NCBI GenBank assembly: GCA_963791615.1
Contig: CAWBTE010000006.1
Location: 806,001-870,000, forward strand
DNA from: CAILZL01 sp963791615
GTDB lineage: Bacteria; Pseudomonadota; Gammaproteobacteria; Steroidobacterales; Steroidobacteraceae
Direction: 5' to 3'
DNA: 64,000 nt
In this document: piece after piece, positions 45,691-54,427 of the stretch
How positions within the stretch are numbered: the first letter of the stretch is position 1
Layout of the letters: the number at the start of each line of letters is the position of its first letter
Notes under the pieces: generated by a model
Seen by the model: only the letters and a program-made list of their open reading frames with translations
Database searches by the model: none
What the model was told of the DNA's origin: nothing
Translations under genes and position numbers: made by a program

Positions 45691-46860
45691 TCATTCGGCC
45701 GCAGCACGACGACGACGCACATTATTCGCGCCGCGCTGCTCAATCAGATTCATGAATCGGGCGAACAGGGATTGCAACTCATGGGGGCCCGGCGCTGCTT
45801 CCGGGTGGCCCTGGAAGCTGAAGGCGGGACGATCGGTGCGTTCGATACCCTGCAACGAGCCATCAAACAGCGAACGATGTGTGGCGCGCACATTGGAAGG
45901 AAGGCTCGCTTCATCCACCGCAAAACCGTGGTTCTGACTGGAAATGGCCACCTGCTTGCTGTCCAGATCCAGCACCGGGTGGTTGGCGCCGTGATGACCA
46001 AATTTCATTTTCACGGTCCTGGCGCCACTGGCCAGACCCAGCAGCTGATGTCCGAGGCAGATGCCGAACACCGGAATGTCGGTTTCAAGAAATCGCTGGA
46101 TCGCCTCGATGGCGTAGGTGCAAGGCTCCGGATCGCCCGGGCCATTGGACAGGAAAATGCCGTCCGGATTCATGGCCAGCACTTCGTCGGCCGGAGTCTG
46201 CGCCGGCACCACCGTCATCCGGCAGCCCGAATCGGCCAGCAGTCGCAGGATGTTGCGTTTGACACCAAAGTCGTAGGCCACCACATGTTTACGCTGGCCG
46301 GGACGGACTTCGGGACCGGTCTCGCTGCCCCAATGGGTGCCGTCATTCCATTGATATGGTTGTTTACAGGTCACCACCTTGGCCAGATCCATACCCTTCA
46401 GACCGGGGAACTTCTTCGCCGCCGTCACCGCAACTTTTGCGTCGATCGTATCGCCGGTCATGATGCAGCCGGATTGCGCGCCTTTTACACGAAGAATTCG
46501 CGTCAACTTGCGGGTATCGATGTCGGCAATGGCAACAATCTTGCCGCGTTGCAGGAAGCTTTCCAGCGACTCGGTGGCGCGCCAGCTGGAATGCAGCAAC
46601 GGCAAATCGCGAATGATCAGGCCGGCGGCATAAATTGCACTCGACTCCATGTCTTCGGCATTGACGCCGGTGTTGCCGATATGCGGATAGGTCAACGTCA
46701 CGATCTGGCGTGAGTAGGAAGGGTCGGTGAGAACCTCCTGATAGCCGGTCATGGCGGTGTTGAACACCACCTCACCGGTTGTATTGCCCTTGGCGCCAAT
46801 CGAACGGCCGTGAAAAACCGTGCCGTCCTCAAGCGCAAGAACCGCAGATGCAGAGCTCAT
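45691..46860 (-). CDS. carA: Carbamoyl-phosphate synthase small subunit
   Basis: 389 residues. Glutaminase that supplies ammonia to CarB. The class I amidotransferase nucleophile lies in FGICLGHQLLGLA near residue 270; the catalytic His/Glu are in FQGHPEAAPGP near the C terminus. The N-terminal half (residues 1-150) carries TGYQEVLTDPSY and ADIDTRKLTRILR. GGGGC precedes the ATG at 46860. Its 275-bp upstream gap to dapB includes a small GGGTTT/AAACCC hairpin but no clear promoter. Confidence 0.97.
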   Translation of the reverse strand: MSSASAVLALEDGTVFHGRSIGAKGNTTGEVVFNTAMTGYQEVLTDPSYSRQIVTLTYPHIGNTGVNAEDMESSAIYAAGLIIRDLPLLHSSWRATESLESFLQRGKIVAIADIDTRKLTRILRVKGAQSGCIMTGDTIDAKVAVTAAKKFPGLKGMDLAKVVTCKQPYQWNDGTHWGSETGPEVRPGQRKHVVAYDFGVKRNILRLLADSGCRMTVVPAQTPADEVLAMNPDGIFLSNGPGDPEPCTYAIEAIQRFLETDIPVFGICLGHQLLGLASGARTVKMKFGHHGANHPVLDLDSKQVAISSQNHGFAVDEASLPSNVRATHRSLFDGSLQGIERTDRPAFSFQGHPEAAPGPHELQSLFARFMNLIEQRGANNVRRRRAAAE

Positions 46861-47135
46861 TACAGCGCAGCCCCTTCATTTGAAAAGCTGAAAGATACGG
46901 GTTTGTTGGCCCAAACCCCGGGGGCGACAGGCGCGGACATACAGAAATCGAGGTGGCAAAAGCCGACCCCGTTTCAAAATAAAATCACCCGCGTGCTAAG
47001 CGGCGCAGTCTACGCGAGCAGGAAGGTTCGGTCTATCGGAAAACTTGCCAAAACTGTCCCGCTGTGTTGACAAGCGGGCGGAGTACACGCAACTCATGCG
47101 AGTCGGCCAGAAGCTGTCGCAACTGGCCCGGTGAA

Positions 47136-47942
47136 TCAGAACCCCAGCACATCGCGCATCGAATAGCGTCCCGCTGGTTTACCCACCGCCCAGCGCGCCG
47201 CATGCAAGGCGCCCGAGGCAAAGGCCATACGGTCATGCGCACGATGCGTCAGTTCAATGCGCTCGCCCGGACCGGCAAAAGTCAGCGTGTGATCGCCGAC
47301 GATGTCGCCCGCGCGCAGCACGGAGAAACCAATCTTGCCGCGCTCGCGCGCGCCGGTCTCGCCATGACGTGCCCACACCGCATCTTTTGCCAGCGTGGTG
47401 CCGCGCCCCTTGGCCACCGCCTCGCCAATACTCAGCGCCGTACCCGAAGGTGCATCTTTCTTCAGGCGATGATGGGCCTCGAACACTTCCGCATCGTAGT
47501 CAGCAGTCAGCGCCTGACCGGTCAGCTCCGCCAGCTTGAACAGCAGGTTCACACCCAGCGAGAAGTTGGAGGCCATGACAATCGGAATCAGCTTTGCCGC
47601 CGCCTCAATCGCGGCCAGCTGTTCGGCATTGTGCCCCGTGGTACCCAGCACTAGCGGCACCCCGGCTGCCGCGCACGCCGCCACAATCGCGGGCGTACCC
47701 TGTGGCAAAGCAAATGCGATCGCCGCCTGCGCGCCCCGAATGGCGGTCGCTGGATCAGCACTGATCAAAACGCCCGCCGCCGAACCCGCCAACGCGCCCG
47801 CATCCTGATTCACCCAACGACTGTCCGGCGAATCCAGTCCGCCGCTCAATTTCAGATCAGTGGAGCTGTCGATGCCGGTAAGCAGCGTGCGGCCCATACG
47901 GCCGCTGATTCCGAGAATGGCGATGGGAGTGGTTTGAGTCAT
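47136..47942 (-). CDS. dapB: 4-hydroxy-tetrahydrodipicolinate reductase
   Basis: 268 residues. Diaminopimelate/lysine pathway enzyme. The nucleotide motif is GISGRMGRTLL at residues 11-21; the catalytic HH pair and substrate loop lie in EAHHRLKKDAPSGTAL; SNFSLGVNLLF matches the family. Positioned between carA and dnaJ, as in Xanthomonas and Pseudomonas relatives. Confidence 0.96.
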   Translation of the reverse strand: MTQTTPIAILGISGRMGRTLLTGIDSSTDLKLSGGLDSPDSRWVNQDAGALAGSAAGVLISADPATAIRGAQAAIAFALPQGTPAIVAACAAAGVPLVLGTTGHNAEQLAAIEAAAKLIPIVMASNFSLGVNLLFKLAELTGQALTADYDAEVFEAHHRLKKDAPSGTALSIGEAVAKGRGTTLAKDAVWARHGETGARERGKIGFSVLRAGDIVGDHTLTFAGPGERIELTHRAHDRMAFASGALHAARWAVGKPAGRYSMRDVLGF

Positions 47943-47955
47943 CTGAAAAGCCCCT

Positions 47956-48003
47956 GTAAGTCAGGCTTTAGCCTGACAACGACCGACTCAGGCTAAAGCC
48001 TGA
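47956..48003. repeat. Pair of REP-like palindromes, third sequence type
   Basis: GTCAGGCTTTAGCCTGAC at 47960-47977 (preceded by GTAA) and TCAGGCTAAAGCCTGA at 47988-48003 form two hairpins in the gap between dapB and dnaJ. Confidence 0.7.
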
Positions 48004-48046
48004 CCCTCACAACAAGCAAGTACAGCTATAGTCACTGCGCCGGTTA

Positions 48047-49174
48047 CTACGCTTTGAAAAACTGCTTCACTCCATCCAGCCATGAGGATTCGCGTGGACT
48101 GTGCTTGCTACCGTCCTGAGACATGGATTTTTCAAACTTGCGCAGCAACTCTTTCTGCTCTTCGTTGAGCTTCACCGGCGTTTCCACCATAACACGGCAG
48201 AACAGATCGCCCGTCGAGCCACCACGCACCGGTTTGACGCCTTTTTCCTTGAGCCGGAACACGCGGCCAGACTGTGTTTCGGCAGGCACTTTCAGCACTA
48301 CATTGCCATGCAGCGTCGGCACTTCGATGCTGCCACCCAGCGTGGCAGTGGCAAAACTCACCGGCACTTCGCAGGACAGGTTCGCGCCTTCACGCTCGAA
48401 CAATGCATGTACTTTCACATGCACTTCCACGTACAGATCGCCCGCCGGTCCGCCATTGGCGCCCGCTTCACCTTCACCTGACAGGCGAATACGGTCACCG
48501 GTATCCACACCTGCCGGCACTTTCACCGACAGTGTCTTCTTGCGACGCACGCGGCCCTGACCCAGACAGGTATCACAGGGTTGAGTGATGACCTGACCGC
48601 GGCCCTTGCAGCGCGGGCAGGCCTGCTGAACTGCGAAGAATCCCTGCTGCATACGCACCTGGCCGGTGCCATGACAGGTATCGCAGGTACTGACCTTGGA
48701 GCCGGGCGAGGCACCCGATCCTTTGCAACTTTCGCATTCACCCAGGGTGGTGAAATCAATGTTCAGCGTGTCGCCGAACACCGCCTGCTCCAGTGTCAAC
48801 TCCAGTTCATAGCGCAGATCCGCGCCGCGATATACCTGACGGCCGCCGCCGCGACGATTGCCGCTGAAGATATCGCCAAACACTTCACCGAAGATGTCAC
48901 CAAAAGCATCACCACCGGGACTGAAGCCGCCGCCACCGCCCCGCTGTGGATCAACACCGGCGTGACCATATTGATCATAGGCCGCGCGCTTCTGGGCATC
49001 AGTCAGTACTTCATAGGCTTCCTTGGCCTCCTTGAATTTGTCTTCGGATTCCTTGCTGTCCGGATTGCGATCCGGATGGTGCTTCTGCGCCATGCGGCGA
49101 TAAGCCTTCTTGATATCGGCTTCGCTGGCGGTTTTCTCTACACCCAGAATCTCGTAAAAGTCGCGCTTGGACAT
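48047..49174 (-). CDS. dnaJ: Chaperone protein DnaJ
   Basis: 375 residues. The J domain has the HPD motif in KHHPDRNP (residues about 31-38), then a Gly/Phe-rich stretch (GGGGGFSPGGDAFGD), four CxxCxGxG zinc repeats (CESCKGSG, CDTCHGTG, CPRCKGRG, CDTCLGQG) and the peptide-binding C-terminal domains. DnaJ stimulates DnaK ATPase and delivers substrates. It is 160 bp after dnaK, with a terminator-like hairpin ahead of it. Confidence 0.98.
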   Translation of the reverse strand: MSKRDFYEILGVEKTASEADIKKAYRRMAQKHHPDRNPDSKESEDKFKEAKEAYEVLTDAQKRAAYDQYGHAGVDPQRGGGGGFSPGGDAFGDIFGEVFGDIFSGNRRGGGRQVYRGADLRYELELTLEQAVFGDTLNIDFTTLGECESCKGSGASPGSKVSTCDTCHGTGQVRMQQGFFAVQQACPRCKGRGQVITQPCDTCLGQGRVRRKKTLSVKVPAGVDTGDRIRLSGEGEAGANGGPAGDLYVEVHVKVHALFEREGANLSCEVPVSFATATLGGSIEVPTLHGNVVLKVPAETQSGRVFRLKEKGVKPVRGGSTGDLFCRVMVETPVKLNEEQKELLRKFEKSMSQDGSKHSPRESSWLDGVKQFFKA

Positions 49175-49189
49175 GGCTGCCTAAATTTT

Positions 49190-49213
49190 AATAAAAAGAT
49201 CCAACGCTGGATC
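49190..49213 (-). terminator. Short hairpin with T-run in the dnaJ leader
   Basis: GATCCA-GCGT-TGGATC (49198-49213) followed on the minus strand by TTTTTATT, ending 16 nt before the dnaJ ATG. It could be a weak terminator for dnaK readthrough or an attenuator of dnaJ expression. Confidence 0.45.
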
Positions 49214-49334
49214 GTCAATCATCAAACATGCACAAGCCGCCACGGCTTGTCAGCAGTGGCGGCTCATTAACTTTCACCCGCATCCGGCCCTGCGGGCCAC
49301 TTTCTCCCACGACCGGGAGAAGGTTGATGCAGGT

Positions 49335-51266
49335 TTACTTCTTGTCCTTCACTTCCTCGAACTCGGCATCGAGCACATCGTCCTTGCCAGCCCCGGCATT
49401 TGAGCCGGCATTGGCCTGCTCACCACCAGCTGCTGCGCCTTCCGCTGCTGACTGTGCATAAGCCTGCTGCGCCAGGTTTGCTGAAGCCTCGGCCAATGCC
49501 TGCGCCTTCTTGTCGATGATGTCCTTGTCATCGCTGCTCAGCGAAGACTTCAGATCCGATACCGCCGCTTCGATCCTGGCGCGATCTTCTGCCGACACCT
49601 TGTCGCCCAGCTCTTTCAGTGACTTCTCGGTGGCATGCAGCAACTGATCGGCCTTGTTGCGCGCTTCCACCACTTCCTTGAACTTGCGATCTTCCTCAGC
49701 GTGCGCCTCGGCATCTTTCACCATGCGCTTGATCTCGTCTTCCGACAGACCCGAGGACGCCTTGATGGTGATCTTCTGTTCCTTGCCCGAAGCCTTGTCC
49801 TTCGCCGATACATGCAGAATGCCGTTGGCATCGATGTCGAAGGTCACTTCTACCTGGGGCATGCCGCGCGGTGCAGGTGGAATGCCTTCGAGGTTGAACT
49901 GGCCCAGCGACTTGTTATCACCGGCGCGCTGACGCTCACCCTGCAGCACGTGAATGGTCACGGCGTTCTGGTTATCGTCGGCCGTCGAGAACACCTGCGC
50001 AGCCTTGGTCGGGATGGTGGTGTTCTTCTCGATCAGCTTGGTCATGATGCTGCCCAGCGTTTCGATACCCAGTGACAGCGGGGTTACGTCCAGCAGCAAC
50101 ACATCTTTCACTTCACCGGACAATACGCCACCCTGAATCGCAGCACCCACGGCCACGGCTTCATCGGGATTCACGTCCTTGCGTGGTTCCTTGCCAAAGA
50201 AGTCCTTTACGGCCTTCTGCACCATGGGCATACGCGTCTGACCACCGACCAGGATCACTTCGGCAACGTCGTTGATCGACAGACCGGCATCTTTCAGCGC
50301 CACACGACAAGGCTCGATGGTTTTGGTCACCAGCTCTTCCACCAGCGACTCCAGCTTGGCGCGGGTCAGCTTGATGTTGAGATGTTTGGGACCAGAGGCA
50401 TCGGCCGTGATGTACGGCAGATTGATTTCGGTCTGCTGGCTGGAGGACAGCTCGATCTTGGCTTTTTCAGCGGCTTCTTTCAGTCGCTGCACGGCCAGCG
50501 GATCTTTGCGCACATCGACGCCAGTTTCCTTTTTGAACTCATCGGCAAGATAACCAATGATGCGGATGTCGAAGTCTTCGCCACCCAGGAAGGTATCGCC
50601 GTTGGTGGCCAGCACTTCGAACTGACGTTCGCCATCCACGTCCGCGACTTCAATGATGGACACGTCGAAAGTACCGCCACCGAGGTCGTACACCGCGATC
50701 TTGCGATCGCCACCCTGCTTGTCCATGCCGTAAGCCAGCGCAGCAGCAGTGGGTTCGTTGATGATGCGCTTGACGTTCAGTCCCGCGATGCGGCCGGCAT
50801 CCTTGGTGGCTTGGCGCTGCGAGTCATTGAAGTAAGCCGGCACCGTAATCACGGCATCAGTGACGGTCTCGCCCAGGAAATCCTCGGCGGTCTTTTTCAT
50901 CTTCATCAGCACGCGCGCGGAAATTTCCGGTGGCGACAGTTTCTTGTTCTGCGCTTCCACCCAGGCATCGCCATTGTCGGCGGCCAGAATTTTGTAGGAC
51001 ACCATGTTGATGTCTTTCTGCACCACATCGTCCTTGAACTTGCGACCGATCAGGCGCTTTACCGCGAACAGGGTGTTCTGCGGATTGGTAACCGCCTGAC
51101 GCTTGGCCGACTGACCGACCAATACTTCGTCATCCTTGGTGAAGGCCACGATCGACGGCGTAGTGCGATCGCCCTCGCTGTTTTCGATCACACGCGGCTT
51201 GCCGCCTTCCATGATCGCCACACAGGAGTTGGTGGTGCCCAAGTCAATGCCGATTGTCTTTGCCAT
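49335..51266 (-). CDS. dnaK: Chaperone protein DnaK (Hsp70)
   Basis: 643 residues. N-terminal ATPase with IGIDLGTTNSCVAIMEGG (residues 5-22), VYDLGGGTFDVSII and VILVGGQTRMPMVQ; then the beta-sandwich substrate domain (DVTPLSLGIET) and helical lid, ending in the acidic DDVLDAEFEEVKDKK. The usual length is about 640. Preceded by a heat-shock-type promoter (51337-51364). Next to grpE and dnaJ. Confidence 0.99.
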   Translation of the reverse strand: MAKTIGIDLGTTNSCVAIMEGGKPRVIENSEGDRTTPSIVAFTKDDEVLVGQSAKRQAVTNPQNTLFAVKRLIGRKFKDDVVQKDINMVSYKILAADNGDAWVEAQNKKLSPPEISARVLMKMKKTAEDFLGETVTDAVITVPAYFNDSQRQATKDAGRIAGLNVKRIINEPTAAALAYGMDKQGGDRKIAVYDLGGGTFDVSIIEVADVDGERQFEVLATNGDTFLGGEDFDIRIIGYLADEFKKETGVDVRKDPLAVQRLKEAAEKAKIELSSSQQTEINLPYITADASGPKHLNIKLTRAKLESLVEELVTKTIEPCRVALKDAGLSINDVAEVILVGGQTRMPMVQKAVKDFFGKEPRKDVNPDEAVAVGAAIQGGVLSGEVKDVLLLDVTPLSLGIETLGSIMTKLIEKNTTIPTKAAQVFSTADDNQNAVTIHVLQGERQRAGDNKSLGQFNLEGIPPAPRGMPQVEVTFDIDANGILHVSAKDKASGKEQKITIKASSGLSEDEIKRMVKDAEAHAEEDRKFKEVVEARNKADQLLHATEKSLKELGDKVSAEDRARIEAAVSDLKSSLSSDDKDIIDKKAQALAEASANLAQQAYAQSAAEGAAAGGEQANAGSNAGAGKDDVLDAEFEEVKDKK

Positions 51267-51336
51267 GTTGAAAACTCCGCAGAAAACTTTGAACGAAAGA
51301 TGTTTCCCAATTTGTAGGTTGGGCCGTTGACGCTGT

Positions 51337-51364
51337 TTATGTGGTCGGGTCAGGGGGTTTCAAG
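51337..51364 (-). promoter_or_regulatory. Heat-shock sigma-32-type promoter of dnaK
   Basis: On the minus strand, CTTGAAA (51358-51364), a 13-bp spacer, and CCACATAA (51337-51344), close to the sigma-32 consensus CTTGAAA-N13/14-CCCCATNT. It is 71 bp upstream of the dnaK ATG. Confidence 0.75.
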
Positions 51365-51411
51365 TAGGGGCGGGCCACATCAGATCAAACCAGTAACCCG
51401 CCCACACCCGT

Positions 51412-51945
51412 TTAATCGGGTGCCTTCGCAACGATCACCCGCGCCGGACGCACCAGTCGGCCATTGAGCAAATAACCCTTCTGAATCACGTTGATTACCG
51501 TGTTGGGGGCCTGATCGGCCGGCACCATGGCCATGGCTTCGTGGAATTCCGGATTGAAGGGCTGGCCTTCGGGAATCACTTCGACTATCCCGGCCTTTTC
51601 AAACGCCTTGGCCAGCAACTTCAGGGTGGCATCGCTGCCTGAACGCAGATCCTCGACACTGGCATTCGGCAACGCCAGACCCAATTCCAGTGAGTCTTTT
51701 ACGCCGATCAGTTCGCCGGCAAACTTTTCCAGCGCGTATTTGTGGGCGTTTTCCACATCGCGAGTCGCACGACGGCGAACATTTTCCAGCTCCGCCATGG
51801 CCCGCAGCGCCTGATCGCGACCTTCGGCGGCTTTGGCTTCGGCAGCGGCCAGCGCCGCCTGCAGCTGCTCCAGTTCGGAAGGTTGCTCAGTCGCGGCTTG
51901 TTGCGACTCGACGTCTGCCTGCACGTTGTTTTCGGGGGTGCTCAT
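51412..51945 (-). CDS. grpE: Nucleotide exchange factor GrpE
   Basis: 177 residues. A long coiled coil (residues about 20-75, with RAMAELENVRRRATRDVENA at its end) followed by a beta domain (VIPEGQPFNPEFHEAMAMVP and VINVIQKGYLLNGRLVRPARVIVAK). GrpE releases ADP from DnaK. It has its own sigma-32-type promoter; the neighbour upstream is a toxin-antitoxin pair rather than hrcA. Confidence 0.97.
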   Translation of the reverse strand: MSTPENNVQADVESQQAATEQPSELEQLQAALAAAEAKAAEGRDQALRAMAELENVRRRATRDVENAHKYALEKFAGELIGVKDSLELGLALPNASVEDLRSGSDATLKLLAKAFEKAGIVEVIPEGQPFNPEFHEAMAMVPADQAPNTVINVIQKGYLLNGRLVRPARVIVAKAPD

Positions 51946-52039
51946 TTAACTCAATACTCCAGACAAAACCGCCGCCCGGGCCCGATTCAGGGACGTGAAT
52001 CGCGGCCAACAAGGGCGGTCAAACTTAAGGATGGCGGCA

Positions 52040-52067
52040 GTATGGGGATGGATTACCGGGAATCAAG
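52040..52067 (-). promoter_or_regulatory. Heat-shock sigma-32-type promoter of grpE
   Basis: On the minus strand, CTTGATT (52061-52067), a 13-bp spacer, and CCCCATAC (52040-52047), nearly consensus for sigma-32. Transcription starts about 87 nt before the grpE ATG. No CIRCE element (TTAGCACTC-N9-GAGTGCTAA) is present. Confidence 0.75.
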
Positions 52068-52151
52068 GCCATTTTGGCCCATGTTATTGAATGGCCTGAC
52101 TTGTCGGGTCTGCTGCAACAGGGTGGATGTGCGGAAAACCGCCTTGCTATT

Positions 52152-52187
52152 TGGCCATATGGCGACTACTGTCAAGCCATATGGCCA
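52152..52187 (+). promoter_or_regulatory. Inverted-repeat operator of the RES/Xre pair
   Basis: 12-bp perfect arms TGGCCATATGGC (52152-52163) and GCCATATGGCCA (52176-52187) with a 12-bp centre, 21 bp upstream of the antitoxin ATG. This is the expected kind of site for autoregulation by the Xre antitoxin. Confidence 0.65.
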
Positions 52188-52208
52188 TTTTACTGGCGAG
52201 ATATCACC

Positions 52209-52637
52209 ATGAACATGCACGCGCTGCTGGGCACCGAGATACCTGAAAACCAGCCAATGGCTTTGCTGGATCTGATTCAGACCGGACTGCCCACCAAAAG
52301 CCTGACCGCTTTCAAAACGGCCACCGGCTTGACGGATACCGACCTGGCCGCTGTGCTGAATCTCAGCAGTCGCACTTTTACGCGCCTGCGCAGCAATCTT
52401 CGTAACAAGCAGGTGCAGCGCCTGCCTGCGGATCTCACTGATCGGCTGGTGTCGATTGCGGCTATTTACCAGCAGGCGGATGAAGTGTTCGGTGAACACG
52501 CCACAGCCCTGGCGTGGCTGAATGAACCACAGTTCGCCCTGGCGCAACGTCGCCCGCGCGATTTGCTGTCCTCAGACTTTGGCCGCCGCCAGACCCGTGC
52601 GCTGCTGCGCCGGATTGAACACGGGCAACTCGCGTAA
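52209..52637 (+). CDS. Xre/MbcA/ParS-type antitoxin (DUF2384)
   Basis: 142 residues. The N-terminal Xre-like helix-turn-helix (LTAFKTATGLTDTDLAAVLNLSSRTFTRL, residues about 35-63) is followed by the C-terminal MbcA/ParS/Xre toxin-binding domain (AIYQQADEVFGEHATALAWLNEPQFAL). It neutralises the RES toxin and represses the operon. The ATG at 52209 has no clear Shine-Dalgarno; a longer in-frame start at 52074 would run over the operator and is rejected. Confidence 0.88.
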   Translation: MNMHALLGTEIPENQPMALLDLIQTGLPTKSLTAFKTATGLTDTDLAAVLNLSSRTFTRLRSNLRNKQVQRLPADLTDRLVSIAAIYQQADEVFGEHATALAWLNEPQFALAQRRPRDLLSSDFGRRQTRALLRRIEHGQLA

Positions 52638-52652
52638 CGTGCATCAGCAGTC

Positions 52653-53156
52653 ATGCTGATCTATCGGCTATGCAAGGAACGCTATTCCGCCACCGTACTC
52701 AGCGGCTCAGGTGGTTTGCTGGCTGATGGCCGCTGGCACACACAAGGCCGAGCCATTGTTTACTGTGCAACGTCCGAATCACTGGCGGTGCTGGAATTGC
52801 GCGTGCATGTCGGCAATTACCTGCCTCGTGATGTGTTTGTAATGCACGAAATCGAGATCAAGGATGCGCTCATCCAGTCGCTATCGGCTACGCAACTTCC
52901 TGACGGCTGGAACGCGGTGCCGCATTCATCGATTTCGCAAGCCATTGGCGATGACTGGCTGATGCAGAATTCATCGACAGCCCTGCGCGTTCCGTCCATT
53001 CACTCCAGTACGGAATTTAATGTGCTACTGAACCCGCAACACCCGCAGATTCACAACGCCAGCGTGCTGCGCCAATGGCAGTACCGATTTGATGCAAGGA
53101 TGTTTGTAGTTGCGCCAGTGCGTTCGCCACCGACTCGAAGTAAGCCCAAGGTATGA
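52653..53156 (+). CDS. RES-domain toxin
   Basis: 167 residues. RES toxins degrade or transfer NAD+. The family's conserved residues are visible in LIYRLCKERYS (Arg, Tyr), GRWHTQGRAIVYCATSESLA (Gly-Arg-Trp and Tyr) and VLELRVHV (Glu), with a C-terminal STEFNVLLNPQHP. It lies 15 bp after the antitoxin. The pair occupies the gap between grpE and hrcA, which are normally adjacent. Confidence 0.88.
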   Translation: MLIYRLCKERYSATVLSGSGGLLADGRWHTQGRAIVYCATSESLAVLELRVHVGNYLPRDVFVMHEIEIKDALIQSLSATQLPDGWNAVPHSSISQAIGDDWLMQNSSTALRVPSIHSSTEFNVLLNPQHPQIHNASVLRQWQYRFDARMFVVAPVRSPPTRSKPKV

Positions 53157-53202
53157 TTGCGAAACAATGAGCACGGGGAATGGCGCAAGTCGCCAAAGGT
53201 GA

Positions 53203-54264
53203 TCAAGCCTTGCTGTTCAGCGCCGCGCCCAGCATTTTCGCTGTCAGATCCACAATCGGGATCACGCGTTCGTAGGCCATGCGGGTGGGGCCGATGACGC
53301 CGAGTACACCGACCACTTCCTTGTCGATGGTGTAGGGCGCGGTGACCACGCTGACATCATCGAAAATGGCATGGCCGGATTCCTGGCCGATGAAGATCTG
53401 CACGCCATCAGCACGCAGGCTCTGGTCCAGCAGGTGCAACACATCGCGCTGCTGGTTGAAGGCTTCGAACAGCTTGCGCAGCTTTTCAACATTGGACAAT
53501 TCGGCAAAGCCCATCAGGTTGGTTTCGCCGGCAATCACATACTGCATGGCGGACGTGGTTTCTGCAGGCGCAACGGCTTGCTGCGCCAGCATGATGGCAT
53601 CCAGCATGCCTTGATTGAGGTGCTCGTGGGTTTGCTTTAGCTGCATCACCAATTGCTCGCGCACTGCGTTCAAGTCACGACCGGCGAATTGATGATTGAG
53701 ATAGTTGGCCGCGCGACGCAGCTCTTCAGCGCCGAAATTGCGTTCCAGGTGCAGAATGCGGTTCTGCACTTCACGACCATTGGTGACCAGCACCACCAGC
53801 ACACGGTTGTCCGACAGCGGCAGAAATTCAATCTGGCTGAGTTCGGTGTGGCCCTGGCGCGGCAGCGTCACCACGCCCGCCAGATGGGTGATTGAGGACA
53901 GCATCCGTGACGCGGCCGACACCAGCGCCCGGGGATCATCGGCATGGGGCGCCAGACCGCGATGGATGATCTGTGCTGCCTCCAGTTCCAGAGGCCGCAC
54001 TTTCAGCAGCATGTCCACAAAGAAACGATAACCCTTGTCGGTGGGGATACGCCCGGCGGAAGTGTGTGGCGAGGCCACATAGCCGTGATCTTCCAGATCC
54101 GCCATGACATTGCGGATGGTGGCCGAACTCAGACTCATGCCGGACTCACGGGACAGCGTGCGTGAACCCACCGGCTGGCCGTCACGGATGAATTGCTCAA
54201 CCAGAATGCGCAGCAGTTGCTGGGCACGCTCGTTCAGATTGTCATCAACTGGCTCAAGACTCAT
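53203..54264 (-). CDS. hrcA: Heat-inducible transcription repressor HrcA
   Basis: 353 residues from the ATG at 54264. Winged-helix N terminus (LLRILVEQFIRDGQPVGSRT, then SSATIRNVMADLEDHGYVASPHTSAGRIPTDKGYRFFVD), a GAF-like centre and a C-terminal segment VVTAPYTIDKEVVGVLGVIGPTRMAYERVIPIVD. HrcA represses chaperone operons at CIRCE sites. A TTG start at 54321 would add 19 residues; no Shine-Dalgarno decides. No CIRCE site occurs in this window, so its targets may lie elsewhere (for example groESL). Confidence 0.95.
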   Translation of the reverse strand: MSLEPVDDNLNERAQQLLRILVEQFIRDGQPVGSRTLSRESGMSLSSATIRNVMADLEDHGYVASPHTSAGRIPTDKGYRFFVDMLLKVRPLELEAAQIIHRGLAPHADDPRALVSAASRMLSSITHLAGVVTLPRQGHTELSQIEFLPLSDNRVLVVLVTNGREVQNRILHLERNFGAEELRRAANYLNHQFAGRDLNAVREQLVMQLKQTHEHLNQGMLDAIMLAQQAVAPAETTSAMQYVIAGETNLMGFAELSNVEKLRKLFEAFNQQRDVLHLLDQSLRADGVQIFIGQESGHAIFDDVSVVTAPYTIDKEVVGVLGVIGPTRMAYERVIPIVDLTAKMLGAALNSKA

Positions 54265-54427
54265 TGCGGTGGCACTGGCTGCTCGGGAAGGTCGGGAACG
54301 GCGCTTCGGCACGGGATACAACGCACGCTATTGAGCAGCCCGGCAGGTGTCAAGCCGGGCGCGCATGCGTGATGAATACCGGCTACAGTATCGACCTGAT
54401 CGCAAGCAAGCCAACAACGAATTTCAT

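Noticed and set aside
46861..47135. Possible riboswitch or attenuator in the 275-bp carA leader
   Set aside because: Only a small GGGTTT/AAACCC hairpin is present, with no T-run or known aptamer motif; not enough to call.
49256..49325. Hairpins GGCCCTGCGGGCC and TCTCCC/GGGAGA after dnaK as a terminator
   Set aside because: No T-tract follows on the minus strand; it looks like a generic intergenic repeat, so no terminator is claimed.
51946..54427. Search for a CIRCE operator near grpE and hrcA
   Set aside because: No TTAGCACTC-N9-GAGTGCTAA or near match was seen.
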